A stretch of 64,000 bases of DNA from CAWEPK01 sp963835595 (GCA_963835595.1 CAWIGL010000003.1:62001-126000), one strand, 5' to 3'. Positions 38,015 through 47,896 are shown, numbered from the stretch's first letter. Notes: a model not told the origin generated them from the sequence alone. Translations and numbers: made by a program.

Positions 38015-39598
38015 ATGGGGAAAATGGACGTGCATATTGGGGAAATGCTGGCGAGGAACGCGCGCATGTATCCCGATGACCTGGCGCTCGTCGAGAGGGC
38101 GCCGGCTGCGGGGAAGCGTACGTCGGATCACCTGGAAGGAGTTCGAGCGAAAGGGCCGACAGGTTCTCGAACGTGCTGCGGGCGAAAGGCATCGAGAAGG
38201 GCGACAAGGTCGTCCATTTCATGAACAACTCGATCGACTGGCTCATCGCCTACTTCGGAATCGTCAGGACGGGCGCGTGGGTCGTGCCCCTCAACTTCCG
38301 CTTCAGCGCGGATGATCTGAAGTATTGCTCGGACGTGGCGCAGCCGAAGGCGATGGTCTTCGACGAGGAGTTCACGCCGAGGATCGACGCGGTCAGGGAC
38401 CAGTTGCCGGCGAAGGACTACATCTGCTTTGGCAAAGAAATCCCTTCGTACGCGGAGGATTTCACCGAGCCTCGTCGATGGGGCGCATGCTACGCGCCTC
38501 GGCACGGAGATCGCCTTCGACGACCCCTGCGGCCTCTATTTCACGTCGGGGACGACAGGGCAGCCGAAGCCGATCCTCCTTACCCACAAGAACATGGCGT
38601 CCGCCTGCATCACGGAGAACGCCCACCACCACCAGACGAAGAAGGACAATGTTCATCCTCATACCCCCGCTCTACCATACGGGGGCGAAGATGCACTGGT
38701 TCGGCAGCTTCATCGTCGGCGCGCCCGCCGTCATACTGAAAGGCGTCTCGCCCGAGTGGGTGCTGGAGGCGGTGAGCGAGGAAGTCGGGACCATCGTGTG
38801 GCTCCTCGTGCCGTGGGCGCAGGACATACTGATGAAGCTCGACAGCGGGGAGCTGAAGCTGGCAGACTACAAGCTCGACCAGTGGCGGCTCATGCACATA
38901 GGCGCCCAGCCCGTCCCGCCCAGCCTTATCAGGCACTGGCGGCAGTACTTTCCCGAAGATGGAGTACGACACGAACTTCGGCCTCTCGCGAATCGACGGG
39001 GCCGGGGTGCGTCCATCTCGGCATGGAGAATACCCATAAGGTCGGCGCCATAGGGGTGCCGGGGTTCAACTGGGAGGCCCGCATCGTCGACGAGCAGGGC
39101 AGAGACGTGCCGAAGGGGCGAGCCGGGCGAGCTCATCGTCAGGGGCGACGGCGTCATGAGGGAGTATTACGGCAACCCCGAGGCGACGGCTAAGGCGCTG
39201 CGCGACGGCTGGCTCTACACGGGCGACATGACGCGGTACGACGAGGACGGCTTTATCTGGATCGTGGACAGGAAGAAGGACGTCATCATCACGGGAGGGG
39301 AGAACGTCTTCCCCGTAGAGATCGAGGACTTCCTGCACACGAACCCGAAGATAAGGATGCGGCCGTCATCGGCCTGCCCGACGAGCGGCTGGGCGAGATC
39401 GTTGTCGCCATCGTGGACGTCGTGCCGGGCAAGGAGCTCACCGAGGCGGAGGTCCTCGCGTTCTGCGAGCCCCTGCCGAGGTACAAGAGGCCCAGGAAGA
39501 TTTTCCTGGACCAGGTGCCCAGGAACCCGACGGGCAAGATCGAGAAGCCGAAGCTCCGAAAGAAATACAGCGGGAAGGAAGAGGCGTTCAAAATCTGA
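38015..39598 (+). CDS. AMP-forming acyl-CoA synthetase (ligase)
   Basis: Class I adenylate-forming enzyme, activating a carboxylic acid to its CoA thioester. Motifs in order: GLYFTSGTTGQPKP (P-loop-like), FILIPPLYHTGA, GWLYTGDM, DRKKDVIITGGENVFP and PRNPTGKIEK (C-terminal catalytic Lys). About eight frame breaks (near 38112, 38145, 38466, 38650, 38955, 38997, 39117, 39353) split it. Tracing frames gives seven +1 and one -1. The corrected length is about 526 residues. Substrate (fatty or aromatic acid) cannot be decided. RNase III follows after one base, so an operon is likely. Confidence 0.82.
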
Positions 39599-39599
39599 T

Positions 39600-40273
39600 T
39601 TGACTGGCTATTCTTCTCCACTGGAAGAGACGATAAAGTACGAGTTCAAGGACCGGGAGCTCCTTGCCCAGGCGATCACGCACGCCTCTTTCGTCAACGA
39701 CAGGAGGTCGATGGCCAAGTCGGAGAACGAGAAGCTCGAATACCTGGGCGACGCCATCCTCAATTCCGTCATCAGCATCCTCCTTTTCCGCAAGTACAGG
39801 GAGCAGAACGAGGGCTTCCTGAGCAACGCGCGCTCGTGCCTCGTAAGGAGGGGGACGCTCACGGAGATCGCCCGCCTCATCAACCTGGACGAGCACATGT
39901 CCTACGGGAACGGGAAGGGGCGGTCTACCCGGCGACTCGAAGGTCCTCTCGAACATGCTTGAGGCCCTCATCGGCGCAGTCTATCTCGACGGCGGCTTCA
40001 GGGTCGCCACGCGCGTCGTCAAGGCGCCTCTTCTGGCCTTATTTCGACGAGGCGAGGCTCCAGGAGAAAAGCCCGAAGAACGTGCTCCAGGAGTATTCTC
40101 AGAAGAAATGGGGCGTCCTGCCGAAATACCGGCTGACCAAAAAGACGAAAGACGGCTTCAGCATCTACGTTTACGTGGGCAAGGAGCTGAAGGCAAAGGG
40201 CGTAGGCAAGAGCAAGCGGCAGGCCGAGCAGAACGCGGCGAGCCTCCTCCTGAAGCAGATCGAAGGGCAATGA
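39600..40273 (+). CDS. rnc: Ribonuclease III
   Basis: Cleaves double-stranded RNA in rRNA and mRNA maturation. Nuclease domain: ITHASFVND, then the signature NEKLEYLGDAILNSVIS with catalytic Glu/Asp and, after a break near 39920, EALIGAVYLDGG. C-terminal dsRNA-binding domain: NVLQEYSQKKWGVLPKY and GVGKSKRQAEQNAASLLLKQI. Two frame breaks (near 39920 and 40025) fit one inserted base each. The start is probably TTG 39600, one base after the ligase stop. It overlaps the next gene by ATGA. Confidence 0.88.
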
Positions 40274-41309
40274 TCGCGCCCCTATTCCTGCCGCACCTCG
40301 GGTGCGGGCGGCGCTGCACGTACTGCAACCAGGACCACATAACGGGGGGCCAGGCCGCGCCGCTCAAAGAGCGGATCGGCCGGCTTTTCGCCACGCTCGC
40401 GCGCCCGGCGGAGGTTGCCCTCTACGGCGGTGAACATCCTCGGGCCTGCCGCCAAGGGAGATCGAGGCAGTCTTCCGCCTCCTCGACCCGTACCGCGACA
40501 AGATCGCCTCCATGCGCATATCGGTCAAGGCCGCGCATCGTTGCGCCCGGCGTCATTGCGCTCCTCAAAAAATACGGCGTGCGGACGATAGAGCTCGGCG
40601 CGCCCTCCTTCAACGACGCCATCCTTGCCCGCCTGAACAGGGGGCATACGGCCGAGGACGTGCGCAGCGCCTTCCGTTTATTGCGGGCGCAGGGGTTCGA
40701 GACGGGCCTGCAGGTGATGGTGGGCCTTCCCGGCGAGACGCCGGATGACGTGCGGGAGACGGCGGCCAATATCGTCGACCTTGCCCCCGCCTTCATCAGG
40801 ATCTACCCCCTCCTCGTCATCGAGGATACGCCGCTGTGCCGTGACTTCAGGGCAGGCCGCTTTTCGCCCGACACGCTTGAGGCCGCCGTCGCGAAGTCGG
40901 CCTTCATCTACGTAAGCGCCTGGACGCACGGCATAAAGACAATAAAGATGGGCCTGACGGCGAACGATGTCCTCGCGGAAAAGGTCGTCGGCCGGCCCCT
41001 TCCATCCCGCCTTCGGCTACCTCGTGAAATCGGAGGTCTTCTGCCGCGCGGTCCTTGCGCGGCGCGCCTCGTCGGGCCTTTCGGGGGGAAGTGCGCGCCT
41101 ATCTGTCAACCGGCGCGACGTGGCCCATCTCACGGGCCACAGGCGCGCCAATATCGCGAGGCTCGCGGAGGCAGGGATCAGCCCTGAGTGGGCGGAGGAG
41201 GCGGGCATCGAAGAGGGCCATTTCGTGATCGAGTCAGGCGGGCGGACGCGTTGCCGGGAGCCTGGCGGACGCCCTTCATTCCCTGATGAGCCCGGAGACG
41301 CCCTCGTAG
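40270..41309 (+). CDS. Elp3-like radical SAM protein
   Basis: Starts at ATG 40270, overlapping the rnc stop. Its cluster motif is FLPHLGCGRRCTYCNQD. SAM-binding and barrel parts include TIELGAPSFNDAILARLNRGHTAED (in pieces), LQVMVGLPGETPDDV and FIRIYPLLVIEDTPL. This is the family often found after RNase III in these bacteria (COG1243/Elp3-like, without the acetyltransferase domain). The frame breaks about five times (near 40434, 40450, 40535, 40993, 41255), all consistent with +1. The corrected end at TAG 41309 gives LADALHSLMSPETPS and overlaps the convergent kinase gene by 34 bases. Confidence 0.75.
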
Positions 41310-42689
41310 ACGACCTCCGCGCCCGCGCAGCCTTCAGCTACGCGCCGAGAGAGGCGTTTTTTGTCGAAGGGGAAGACGCGGGCCAGGCCGAGGAGGAACC
41401 TCATCCGGTCGGAGGCCCGTATGCGGCGGGGGACGGACTTGTTGAGCTGCACGAGCATAGCAAGCAGGTCGTCTTCTTGCGGCGCGTGAAAGCCGATGTC
41501 CTCGACATCGAGGAGCCGGAAGCCGTCATCCAGCACGAAGACGTTGCACGCCTTCAAGTCCTTCTGGACAATGCCCATGTCGAGGAGCCGTCCGAGGAAG
41601 CAGGCGAGCGAGCCGATAAAGGCGCGCCTGCGGGCCGTCTCCATCGCGTCGTAGCGCCTGTCGAGGAACCTGTCGAGCTCCTCGCCACGACCGCCCAGGT
41701 CTTCCATGGCGACAAAGCCGCTTCCCGAAGAACGGCGGCCTCTCGACGAAAGAAGGCGCGGGGCACGATGTCGACCGGTCACGTACTCCAGGGCCGCCCA
41801 GTTCTCCCACGCCCGCTTCAGCCTGCGCCTGCGCCCGTAAACCTTCCTCACGTGGTCGGTGCGCCTTTCGACGCGCACCTTTCTGTCTTTCTTGAGCAGG
41901 CCCGCAAACGCGCCCCTGCCTTCTTCCTCCCTGCCCCTGACGTAGACCCTGCGTCCCTTTACTGCGAGCTTCGACGTAGTCGAGAAGGCCCTTCGCTTCT
42001 TGCTCTCGATCCAGGCGCCCCACTGCGCCTGCAACGCCGCCTCGACGGCGGGCCGCAGGTCGGGCCGCCCTACGGCTTCGAAGAAGCGCGCCCGCTGGTC
42101 TTCCGTCATGTGCTTGTAGACCATGCTGAGCGCCTGGGCGAGGTTGGCCGCAGCGTCTTTGCGGCCGAAGGAGCGCCGCACCTTTGCCTTGTGGAGGTCG
42201 ATGAGGTACAGCGTGCCGTCGCTCAGCAAGGACGTTGTCGAGATGGAGGTCGTTGTGCCTGATCCGCGCGTCTGCAAGCTGCCGCAGTAGGTGCGCTAGG
42301 GCGTCGAGGAGCGCATCTTTCGCGGCTGCGGGGCCTTCGGCGAAGGCCGAGCGGAGCGTCCGGCCCTCGACCAATTCCTGCACGATGAAAGAGCCGCCTG
42401 CGCCTATCCCGTACCCCAGCGGGCGGGGCGTGGCTATGGCGCTTGCCTGGACGCGCCTTCCCAGGTCGTACTCCTTCCTGCCCCTCGGCATGATCCTGTT
42501 GCGGATGAACCCCGCAATACCGCGCTCAAGGAAGAACTTGACGAATATCCTTTTGTCGCCCAGCGCCCTCGACGCATAGCCTCTGCGTACGTCCGGCTCC
42601 TCGACGATGCCCTCAATCGCGCCGGCAAGCCCTTCGGCGTCTTCATCGAGAAACCATGTGATGCCGTTTTGATGTATCCGATGGAGCAT
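41276..42689 (-). CDS. Tandem WaaP/KdkA-type lipopolysaccharide kinase (two kinase domains)
   Basis: About 470 residues after removing one inserted base near 42225. Domain 1 (1-200) keeps the kinase loop RIRHNDLHLDNVL and LYLIDLHKAKVRR. Domain 2 (240-450) has GIVQKDLKACNVFV and FRLLDVEDIGF. Both match the WaaP/InaA-like sugar kinases that phosphorylate heptose or Kdo in the LPS core. The glycine loop is weak in both. A doubled kinase in one chain is unusual. An outer membrane is indicated elsewhere in the window. Confidence 0.75.
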
Positions 42690-42753
42690 CGAGTTATGTT
42701 ACCGCATCCGCCGCCTTAATTAAAGTGTCAGGGTAGGCCGGGCAGGAAGAGGT

Positions 42754-44001
42754 TTACAGCGTATCGTCGTCGAATATCTTTACCCGGCCGTACTTGCCGT
42801 CGTAGCCGGGGGAGATGCGTACCCTGCCCCGGCGCATACGGTCGATGGCCTCGGCGGTAAGGGGCGTCGAAGCGGCCTCGATCTCTTCGAGGGGCGCGTC
42901 GAGAAGGACCGTAAGCTCGCTCCCCACGCCATTCAGCAGTTTCATGTACGCGTTTTTGACGGCCTTCGATGCAGGGCCCGTGCGCGTCACTTCCGACAGT
43001 ATCTCGGCAAGGGGGATGACGGCGCGGAAGCCCGCACCCGGCCCCGGCACGTCGCTTGCCGGCCTGTCGGCCAGAAGCTCTACCCTGTGGGCGACGCCGA
43101 CAGTGAGCCTCTTGCCGCATACCGGGCAGCGGTAGCCGTTGGCTATCGTCTCGGCGGGCGCGAAGCGGACGCCGCAGGCCGCGTGGCCGTCGTAGTGGTA
43201 CTTCCCTTCCTCCGGGAAAAACTCGATGGTGGCCGGGGCGCTGCTGCCGCCCGTCGCTATGGCCTGCCGGATCGCGCCGTACGAGACCTCCGTGTCAAAG
43301 ATATTCGCCTCCCTGCCCATCCGGGACGGCGAATGGGCGTCGGAGTTGGAGATGAGGGTGAGCCTGTCGAGGCCGCTCACGCGCCGGTTCATGGCCGGGT
43401 CCGATGAAAGGCCCGTCTCTATCGCGTGGACGTGAGGCGCGAGGCCGCCGAAGCACTCATCCAGCGAGTCGAACCCGGAGGCCGCGCCGAATACGGAGTA
43501 ATGGGGCGTCCACGCATGGGCCGGGACGAACAGGGCATCATCGGAGATGTCGAGGACCATGCGCAGAAGGTCGGCAGCGTCGAGTTTCAGTATCGGCCTA
43601 CCGTCGGACGCTACGCTGCCTATCTTCGACAGGGCGTCGCTCAAGCGCCGGGCGCAATCCATGTCGGGGAAGAAGACGAGGCAATGGACCTTGCGCGTCC
43701 TGCCGTTTTTGCGGTAGACGCAGCTTATCTCCGCAGACAGCATGAAGAAGACATCGGCCCTGCACGCAGCCGGCACGGCTTCAGGCCGCCTGGCAGCGGC
43801 CTTCAGGCTGAACAGGCCGTTCCCGGCAGGCGCCAGCTTTTCCTCAAGCTCCCCCAGCCAGCCTGGATGGGTAGCATCCCCCGTCCCGACGACACTGATC
43901 CCCTTGATCTGCGCCCACTGCCAAATCCCCTCGGGCGTCATGTCGGGACTTGTGGCTATCGAATAGTGGGAGTGGAGGTGTAGATCCGCGACGAAGGGCA
44001 T
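42754..44001 (-). CDS. EndoQ-like PHP-domain endonuclease (TIGR00375 family)
   Basis: 415 residues, intact. The PHP metal site starts with FVADLHLHSHYSIATS and continues through ISVVGTGDATHPGW, LSAEISCVY, LFVPAHAWTP and LISNSDAHSPSRMG. A C-terminal zinc ribbon (HAACGVRFAPAE, then YRCPVCGKRLTVG) and HRVELLADRP follow, as in endonuclease Q. In archaea EndoQ nicks DNA 5' of deaminated bases such as hypoxanthine and uracil. Bacterial homologues are less studied. No repair partner is adjacent. Confidence 0.85.
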   Translation of the reverse strand: MPFVADLHLHSHYSIATSPDMTPEGIWQWAQIKGISVVGTGDATHPGWLGELEEKLAPAGNGLFSLKAAARRPEAVPAACRADVFFMLSAEISCVYRKNGRTRKVHCLVFFPDMDCARRLSDALSKIGSVASDGRPILKLDAADLLRMVLDISDDALFVPAHAWTPHYSVFGAASGFDSLDECFGGLAPHVHAIETGLSSDPAMNRRVSGLDRLTLISNSDAHSPSRMGREANIFDTEVSYGAIRQAIATGGSSAPATIEFFPEEGKYHYDGHAACGVRFAPAETIANGYRCPVCGKRLTVGVAHRVELLADRPASDVPGPGAGFRAVIPLAEILSEVTRTGPASKAVKNAYMKLLNGVGSELTVLLDAPLEEIEAASTPLTAEAIDRMRRGRVRISPGYDGKYGRVKIFDDDTL

Positions 44002-44033
44002 CGCGTATTATATCACGGGGGCATGGGGGGGTG

Positions 44034-44165
44034 GGGGCCGTGATCTTTCCGCGCCTTTCGCGCCGTTTTCTCGGCGCGCCTCCTCAACGTACTCCAAATG
44101 TACAGTTTCGTCGGGCGCCTTCAAAAAGCAACGCGAAATCCATCGAAAACCTCCCGGCCCGTCAA
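44034..44165 (-). repeat. GTAC-type dispersed repeat, copy c
   Basis: Reverse-complement match to 32363-32488 over about 125 bases. The end reads GGGGCCGTGATCTTTCC on the plus strand and recurs beyond the fic gene at 45397-45417. The rest of 44166-44248 has no gene. Confidence 0.75.
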
Positions 44166-44204
44166 AAAGCGTAAGCTGTTCTGTACCATCACGTATATTT
44201 TCAG

Positions 44205-44223
44205 CTATGTACGATTATATACG
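44205..44223 (+). repeat. Direct repeat left of fic
   Basis: CTATGTACGATTATATACG, 18 of 19 identical to the copy at 45331-45349 on the other side of the gene. Confidence 0.7.
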
Positions 44224-44248
44224 GTAGTATCTGCCTGTCAGGGAGACG

Positions 44249-45301
44249 CTATAACTTCCGATATCGTGTTCCCCTTCCCATCCCGATCCGTTCAATCTTT
44301 TTCAGGGTAATCAGTCTGTTAAGGGCCTGGACCACCGTAGGCTTCACTATTTTAGTCCGGCGGCAAATCTCAAGGGTCGTCGCCTCACGGACCTTTTCCA
44401 AATAATTCCATATCGCCAACTGTTTCGGGGAGAGCAGCTTTTCCACGTCCTCGGTTTCGAGAAGCTTAATAGCCATCTCGGACTGTTTCAGCAGAATGTC
44501 CAGAAAGAAGTTGAGCCAGGGGAAGATAGTCTCCCGCTTTCTCCCGGAAGCTCTCTGACTTCTCATAAGCGCCAGGTAGTAGCCGTTCTTATTGTCTTCT
44601 ATCAACTTTTCGTGGGAGACATAGGGCATGTAAAGATACCCTGCTTTGAGGAGAAGCAAGTTCGTAAGAATACGGGAAACTCTTCCGTTGCCGTCCTGGA
44701 AAGGATGAATCTTGAGGAACTCCACCAGGAAGTTGCCTATGATAAGGAGAGGATGATGCCTCTTTTCCTCAAGCGCCTGTGCCGTCCAATCCATCAATTC
44801 CTGCATTTCCTTAGGCGTAAGATAGGCTTTTGTGGGTTCAAATACGATCCCGATGCTCTTGCCGTCTTTATCGAACATCTCGACCGTGTTTTCTGTCTTC
44901 TTATAATCCCCTCTATGCCTCTCATCCTTTTCGACGTATTTGAGCAATTGGTTATGGAAATGCTTGACCGTGCTTTCGCTTATTTTGATAGATTTCCAGG
45001 AATCGAACACGTTATTGAGCAGCTCGTAGTACCCTTGAACTTCCTGGGAATCCCTGTCGGTAAGCTTCTTTGCAGTCACGTCCCGTATCAGTCTCTCGAT
45101 TTCCTTGTCGGTAAGCCTTGCCCCTTCGATGCGGGTTGAGGCCCCTGTAGAGGTAACCAAAACAGATTGCTTTAAGCGACCCAGGGTTTGAGGGTTGATC
45201 TGAAGCCCACCGGTCCAGCGTCCTTTGATCTCATCGATCCTGGCTATTTTCGATAAGATATCGGAAGGAATACTGTGCAGCCTTTTATCAAAACGGTTCA
45301 T
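44249..45301 (-). CDS. fic: Fic-family adenylyltransferase
   Basis: About 350 residues from Met 45301. The catalytic Fic motif is IHPFQDGNGRVSRILT (His-Pro-Phe-x-Asp-Gly-Asn-Gly-Arg). The inhibitory helix with STRIEG, near residue 57, is N-terminal, so this is a class II enzyme that modifies a target protein with AMP from ATP and can repress itself. The C-terminus is a winged HTH (ATTLEICRRTKIVKPTVVQALNRLITLKKIERIG), probably autoregulatory. It is a compact, low-GC gene placed between direct repeats, so recent transfer is likely. Confidence 0.88.
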   Translation of the reverse strand: MNRFDKRLHSIPSDILSKIARIDEIKGRWTGGLQINPQTLGRLKQSVLVTSTGASTRIEGARLTDKEIERLIRDVTAKKLTDRDSQEVQGYYELLNNVFDSWKSIKISESTVKHFHNQLLKYVEKDERHRGDYKKTENTVEMFDKDGKSIGIVFEPTKAYLTPKEMQELMDWTAQALEEKRHHPLLIIGNFLVEFLKIHPFQDGNGRVSRILTNLLLLKAGYLYMPYVSHEKLIEDNKNGYYLALMRSQRASGRKRETIFPWLNFFLDILLKQSEMAIKLLETEDVEKLLSPKQLAIWNYLEKVREATTLEICRRTKIVKPTVVQALNRLITLKKIERIGMGRGTRYRKL

Positions 45302-45330
45302 TGCAGCCATAATACACCGTATATGGTTAA

Positions 45331-45349
45331 CTATATACGATTATATACG
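45331..45349 (+). repeat. Direct repeat right of fic, overlapping its promoter region
   Basis: CTATATACGATTATATACG, paired with 44205-44223. It sits 30 bases before the fic start within palindromic TATA-rich sequence (CGTATATGG..CTATATACG), so it may also be an operator for the Fic HTH. Confidence 0.65.
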
Positions 45350-45384
45350 AATATGTTTGATACGTCAAGGGGGAGAGGGGTGGG

Positions 45385-45660
45385 GGTGTGGAGTAGGGGC
45401 CGTGATCCTTTCGCGCCTTCTCCTATTTCTCCTCGTTTTAGGCTCTTCTGTATTTCTTCTCTGAGCCCTGGCGGTGCTCGACATGGTGATAGTTCGTCTC
45501 CTTCTCTTCCTTTTCGACCTTCTTCTCGCCGCCCTGAGCGGTTCAATCCCTGACGGTCGCCTGTCGTCCTCGTTCCGGCGAAAGCGGACTGGATTCCCTG
45601 TCAAGCACGGAATGACGGACAGAATGGCACACGACGCGATAAATAAGTCGTGGCCCAAAT
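45385..45660. repeat. Repeat remnants between fic and the RelE/XRE pair
   Basis: A 21-base piece of the GTAC-type repeat end (45397-45417) is followed by a Lys/Arg-coding-like pyrimidine-rich stretch and a degenerate dispersed motif, TTCCGGCGAAAGCGGACTGG..ATTCC and GGAATGACGG (about 45572-45620). No gene is supported from 45350 to 45815. Confidence 0.5.
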
Positions 45661-45815
45661 AACAGCGGTCCCTTCCCCACAGACAATTCCAAGTCCATTA
45701 CTACCCTCGTGAGTGCGGTTTTGAAACTTAAATCGCCTAAAAGCAGTGCGGTTTTGATTCTTAACTCACAGTTGAAGATCGATTCATTGCAATACGTCTC
45801 ACTGGGTGATATACT

Positions 45816-46205
45816 TTGTTGAGCGTGCGGGTATTCAAGAACAAGTGGTTCTGTCATTGGGCCCGGAGGGAGAATATTTCCGATACGGTCTTGTTTGATG
45901 CGGCCGTGGAAATAGCAGCAGGGAGGGTTGAGGCCGACCTCGGCGGCTGTTTGTTCAAGAAACGATTGCCGAGAGCGGGTGAAGGCAAGCGCGGAGCATA
46001 TCGTGTTATCGTAGGGTACAAGAGACCGCACGATGCCCGTACCATTTTTCTCTATGCCTTTGCCAAAAACCAAAGAGCAAGCATATCCACCAAGGAAGAG
46101 GCGGTTTTGGGTCTTATAGCCGATTCCTTTATGTCGACGACAGATGAGCAGATCGAGAAGTTGCTGTCCGCAGGATCGATATGGGAGGTGCAACACAATG
46201 AGTGA
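45816..46205 (+). CDS. RelE-superfamily toxin (PF06296 type)
   Basis: Up to 129 residues; TTG 45816 or GTG 45825 may start it. The family pattern is clear: VFKNKWFCHWARRENISDTVLFDA, then GRVEADLGGCLFKKRLPRAGEGKRGAYRVIVGYK and IFLYAFAKNQRASIS, as in the HigB-2/PF06296 RelE toxins that often sit in front of an XRE antitoxin. It overlaps the next gene by eight bases (toxin first). It is expected to cleave ribosome-bound mRNA. Confidence 0.88.
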   Translation: MLSVRVFKNKWFCHWARRENISDTVLFDAAVEIAAGRVEADLGGCLFKKRLPRAGEGKRGAYRVIVGYKRPHDARTIFLYAFAKNQRASISTKEEAVLGLIADSFMSTTDEQIEKLLSAGSIWEVQHNE

Positions 46206-46500
46206 GATTTTGGACATCGCCCATGATATGGCGAAGGACTTGTTCGAGGTCGGCGCCATGGACGAGATTACCATGCGCAAGGTCGATGCCCTTTGTTTGC
46301 CCCGGAAGCGCCCCATCCAGCCGGCGGACATCCGCCGCATCCGAAGGGCTAACCATGTGAGCCAGGCCGTATTTGCGGCAATCCTCGGCATCGGCAAGAC
46401 AACCGTGCAGCAGTGGGAGCAGGGGCAAAAGAAGCCAAGCGGCCCGGCGCAACGCCTTCTCGATCTGATTGACCGTAAGGGCCTATCAGCCCTCGCGTAA
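46198..46500 (+). CDS. XRE-family antitoxin
   Basis: 100 residues from ATG 46198. The helix-turn-helix is at 45-95: IQPADIRRIRRANHVSQAVFAAILGIGKTTVQQWEQGQKKPSGPAQRLLDLI, the typical HigA-2-like antitoxin. The N-terminal helix region (DIAHDMAKDLFEVGAM) would bind the toxin. It overlaps the toxin gene, so translation is coupled. It probably represses the operon. Confidence 0.9.
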   Translation: MSEILDIAHDMAKDLFEVGAMDEITMRKVDALCLPRKRPIQPADIRRIRRANHVSQAVFAAILGIGKTTVQQWEQGQKKPSGPAQRLLDLIDRKGLSALA

Positions 46501-46539
46501 CGGTCCTGCGTTGATGGCGGCGCGGAAACGAAGATCGTA

Positions 46540-47127
46540 TCAGGCTTGCGGGAGGGCAGCCGCGGCTATCTGAGGGCGCGCCTCTGCGATGATTTCCAGG
46601 GCGAAGAGCTTGTTCGCCTCCCTCCCGATCTTCCGCGTGAGCGACCTCGACATGTAGCCGAAGACGGGGGCGGTAACCGCCGGTATCCAGCGCCCTGCCG
46701 CCCTTTCCGCAACGCTCTCGACTATGCGGCTGCCGACGGCCCTCGATATCCCCCTGATGACACCCGTGTTGACCGACCTGACGACGAGGGCTGCGCCCAT
46801 CTTCCTGACGAGCGCCTCGCCCGCGGCCACGCCCATGACGTTGCCGAGGATGAGCAGCACGAGCTCCGTCGAGAGCTTCTCCTGCTTGTGGTGATACCCG
46901 GCGATGCGGCGGATCAGACCGATATGGATGCCGGCCAGGGCCGCGACTTCCGGGATGATGGTCGCCATGCCGATAGGACCGGGGATGAGGCCCAGGGCAG
47001 TGCTGACCCTGAACGCCTTCTTCGCCGCCTCGTCGATCATCTCGTCCGGCGTGCCGGACATCTCCCCGTCGTACTTGCGGGAAAGCACGTTGTCGATGGT
47101 CTTTCTCAACCAGTTCTGCTCAGCCAT
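46540..47127 (-). CDS. EcsC-like membrane-associated protein
   Basis: About 195 residues from ATG 47127 (47154 possible). It contains VSTALGLIPGPIGMATIIPEVAALAGIHIGLIRRIAGYHH and TELVLLILGNVMGVAAGEALV, a Gly/Pro-rich hydrophobic hairpin and helices that resemble EcsC-family proteins. The function of EcsC homologues is unclear. The C-terminal half has another weakly hydrophobic region (PAVTAPVFGYMSRSL). It is convergent to the RelE/XRE pair and upstream of nothing evident. The assignment is by resemblance only. Confidence 0.55.
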   Translation of the reverse strand: MAEQNWLRKTIDNVLSRKYDGEMSGTPDEMIDEAAKKAFRVSTALGLIPGPIGMATIIPEVAALAGIHIGLIRRIAGYHHKQEKLSTELVLLILGNVMGVAAGEALVRKMGAALVVRSVNTGVIRGISRAVGSRIVESVAERAAGRWIPAVTAPVFGYMSRSLTRKIGREANKLFALEIIAEARPQIAAAALPQA

Positions 47128-47238
47128 GTTCACCGCCGGAATAATTGTAAACACCGGCCGGGTGCTCCGTCAAGCGCTTCTCCGTTCACACCCGCGCCGA
47201 ACAGGACGACGACGCTTGCCGCGAAAAGATCCCGGCCG

Positions 47239-47895
47239 CTATCGCTGCCGCGCTGAAATTGCCGTCGCCACGTCGGCGGCAATTTCCGCCGACACATGCG
47301 CCATCGCCGCGCTCATCCCCTTCGCGAAGGCATCCGGCGACTGCTCGGCAAGCGGCTCGGCAGCGCTGTACCGCTTCTGAAAGATAACCCTTTCCGCAAC
47401 GGAGGGCTTACCCGTGTCGAGGAGCGTGATCTCAAGGACGAGGACCGCCTTCCACCCGCCCGCCTCTTTCGACTGGAGGAATCGATCGACTATCCCTTCG
47501 ACCTCGAAGCGCGCGGCCTGCTGCCTCGGGCCGGAGAAGACCGCCTTGAACAGGCCGGACGCGCGGAAGTCGCGGGCGAGGTAGTCGCCGGCCATGTCCG
47601 CAGGGTTGGCCCTCCACCTGTGGTACTGGTAGACGGCCAGCCTGTAAGGTTCCGGGCTGTAGACCATGCCCGTGCCGTTGAAGCCCTGGGCGACGGAGAA
47701 TCTGGCGATGCGCACCACCTGGTCCGTCGGGGCGGGCGCGCCTTTGACGGCCGTGGGTGAGTATTCGAGCGTGTAGAGCTCTACTTTATATGGCGCCCTG
47801 GTCCCCGGAAGGCAGCCCGCCAGTAGCAGAAGGCACGCAAGGGGGAGGGCGGCGTAAAGGACTGTGGCGTGAAGGACAGCGGCTTTCGCGCGCAT
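47239..47895 (-). CDS. ABC-type transport auxiliary lipoprotein (PqiC/MlaD-partner)
   Basis: About 218 residues from ATG 47895, with GGAGAATAGT before it. A signal peptide with lipobox LLLLAGC leads to an outer-membrane lipoprotein. The body has YTLEYSPTAV, RLAVYQYHRWRANPADM and SGLFKAVFSG, typical of the auxiliary lipoproteins of MCE systems. It is the last gene of the mlaE-F-D operon and probably works as the outer-membrane end of the lipid transporter. Confidence 0.82.
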   Translation of the reverse strand: MRAKAAVLHATVLYAALPLACLLLLAGCLPGTRAPYKVELYTLEYSPTAVKGAPAPTDQVVRIARFSVAQGFNGTGMVYSPEPYRLAVYQYHRWRANPADMAGDYLARDFRASGLFKAVFSGPRQQAARFEVEGIVDRFLQSKEAGGWKAVLVLEITLLDTGKPSVAERVIFQKRYSAAEPLAEQSPDAFAKGMSAAMAHVSAEIAADVATAISARQR

Positions 47896-47896
47896 A

